Assembly: GCA_023267315.1 (NCBI GenBank)
Contig: JAHFNN010000065.1
Span: 1-5,091 of the forward strand
Source of the DNA: Candidatus Nomurabacteria bacterium
GTDB taxonomy: Bacteria > Patescibacteriota > Minisyncoccia > Phycocordibacterales > UBA9973
Length of the DNA: 5,091 bases
Reading direction: 5' to 3'
In this document: piece by piece, positions 4,307-5,091 of the stretch
Numbering within the stretch: position 1 is the first letter of the stretch
How the letters are laid out: each line of letters starts with the position of its first letter
Position numbers and translations under genes: made by a program
Notes under the pieces: model-generated
The model's database searches: none
Told to the model about the DNA's origin: nothing
The model's input: the letters and a program-made list of their open reading frames with translations, nothing else

Positions 4307-5091
4307 ATGCAAACATTTTTCCATAAATTAAAAGTTGTATTCCGAGACAAAATTATTCGTAAGCGAATTCTCTTTGTCTTTTTTGCGTTGATATTATTCC
4401 GAATGCTTGCAGCTATTCCGATTCCAGGTATTGATACTGCGCAGTTGAACATCTTTCTCAATAACAACCAATTCTTCGGTATCTTAAATATCTTCTCAGG
4501 TGGGGGACTTTCAAAGCTCTCAGTTATCATGTTGGGTGTTGGTCCGTACATTACTGCTTCGATTATCATGCAGCTCCTTACCATCATGAGTCCACGACTC
4601 AAGGCACTCTATCAAGAAGAAGGGGAAGCGGGACGAAAGAAATTCACTCAATACTCACGACTACTCACGATTCCGCTTGCGTTCGTGCAAGGATTTGGAT
4701 TGCTTGTGGTATTGCAGCGTGCAAACGTCTTGGGACAAATTTCTCACTTCACACTTTTGACAAACCTCACCGTGGTTGTGGCTGGTTCAATGCTCCTTAT
4801 GTGGATCGGTGAACTCATGTCTGAATTCGGTATTGGTAATGGCGTATCACTTATCATCTTCGCTGGTATCGTCTCAGCACTTCCAGGAGAGATTGGCCAG
4901 TTGTTGATCTCGTTTGATGTATCACAGATTCCACTTTTGGCAGCATTCATTGTTGTTGGTGTGCTTATTATTGCTGGTGTTGTTATTGTCACTGAAGCTG
5001 AACGACCAATTCCAGTAACGTATGCGAAACGAGTTCGTGGTATGAAAATGTATGGTGGTACTTCCACATACATCCCACTTCGTGTGAACCA
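4307..5091 (+). CDS. secY: Preprotein translocase subunit SecY (3' partial)
   Basis: SecY is the membrane channel of the Sec translocon, working with SecE, SecG and SecA. The first 261 residues are visible and the frame is open at the right edge; full-length proteins have about 430 residues and ten membrane helices. Visible parts are TM1 (about 19-37, then IPIPGID), the plug and TM2 (FFGILNIFSGGGLSKLSVIMLGVGPYITASIIMQLL, about 57-91), the cytosolic EEGEAGRKKFTQYSRLLT, TM3 (about 117-136), TM4 (about 149-169), GIGNGVSLIIFAGIVS leading into TM5, and TM6 (about 208-228). ERPIPVTYAKRVRG and TYIPLRVN belong to the cytosolic loop before TM7. The ATG at 4307 is 34 bases after rplO, preceded by ACATACAAT, with no Shine-Dalgarno. 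No promoter is evident in the gap, so it is probably cotranscribed with the ribosomal genes. Confidence 0.97.
   Translation, partial: MQTFFHKLKVVFRDKIIRKRILFVFFALILFRMLAAIPIPGIDTAQLNIFLNNNQFFGILNIFSGGGLSKLSVIMLGVGPYITASIIMQLLTIMSPRLKALYQEEGEAGRKKFTQYSRLLTIPLAFVQGFGLLVVLQRANVLGQISHFTLLTNLTVVVAGSMLLMWIGELMSEFGIGNGVSLIIFAGIVSALPGEIGQLLISFDVSQIPLLAAFIVVGVLIIAGVVIVTEAERPIPVTYAKRVRGMKMYGGTSTYIPLRVN

Noticed and set aside
4744..5073. Minus-strand 109-codon open frame within secY
   Set aside because: It is antisense to an unmistakable SecY sequence and its product is low-complexity with no recognisable domain.

Overview
The window most likely comes from a Candidate Phyla Radiation (Patescibacteria) bacterium, probably in or near Parcubacteria. 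From 1502 bases onward it carries a colinear part of the spc ribosomal-protein operon: rpsN, rpsH, rplF, rplR, rpsE, rplO and secY. The gene for L30 (rpmD), normally between rpsE and rplO, is absent, and only 9 bases separate those two genes. Loss of L30 is a known CPR trait. S14 is the short zinc-binding type. The lineage call is an inference from gene content and protein style, because no 16S gene is present. All reading frames fit the standard bacterial code.

Layout. Bases 1-687 are the 3' end of a gene for a probably exported protein: the last part of a likely beta-propeller followed by a bacterial Ig-like domain. It ends at an intrinsic terminator (701-728). A second terminator (745-785) faces the other way and ends a minus-strand gene for an ECF-like sigma-70 family factor (793-1392). 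That gene has a near-consensus promoter (1445-1473). Back to back with it, 39 bases away, is a strong plus-strand promoter (1513-1541) that drives the ribosomal operon. A leader of about 117 bases with a conspicuous hairpin lies between that promoter and rpsN. The operon then runs with gaps of 9-17 bases to rplO, a 34-base gap containing an inverted repeat, and secY, which continues past the right edge.

How the genes work together. S14, S8 and S5 belong to the 30S subunit, L6, L18 and L15 to the 50S subunit, and SecY is the channel of the Sec translocon. Ribosome production and protein export are therefore transcribed together, as in most bacteria. The exported protein at the left edge is a plausible Sec client but has no other link to the operon.

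The most unusual points are these: the operon starts at rpsN with its own promoter instead of continuing from rplN-rplX-rplE; it is divergent from a sigma factor gene; no Shine-Dalgarno sequence is visible before any of the eight starts in the window; and there are candidate RNA structures in the operon leader and between rplO and secY. I see no clearly novel multi-gene system, mobile element, CRISPR array, tRNA or rRNA.
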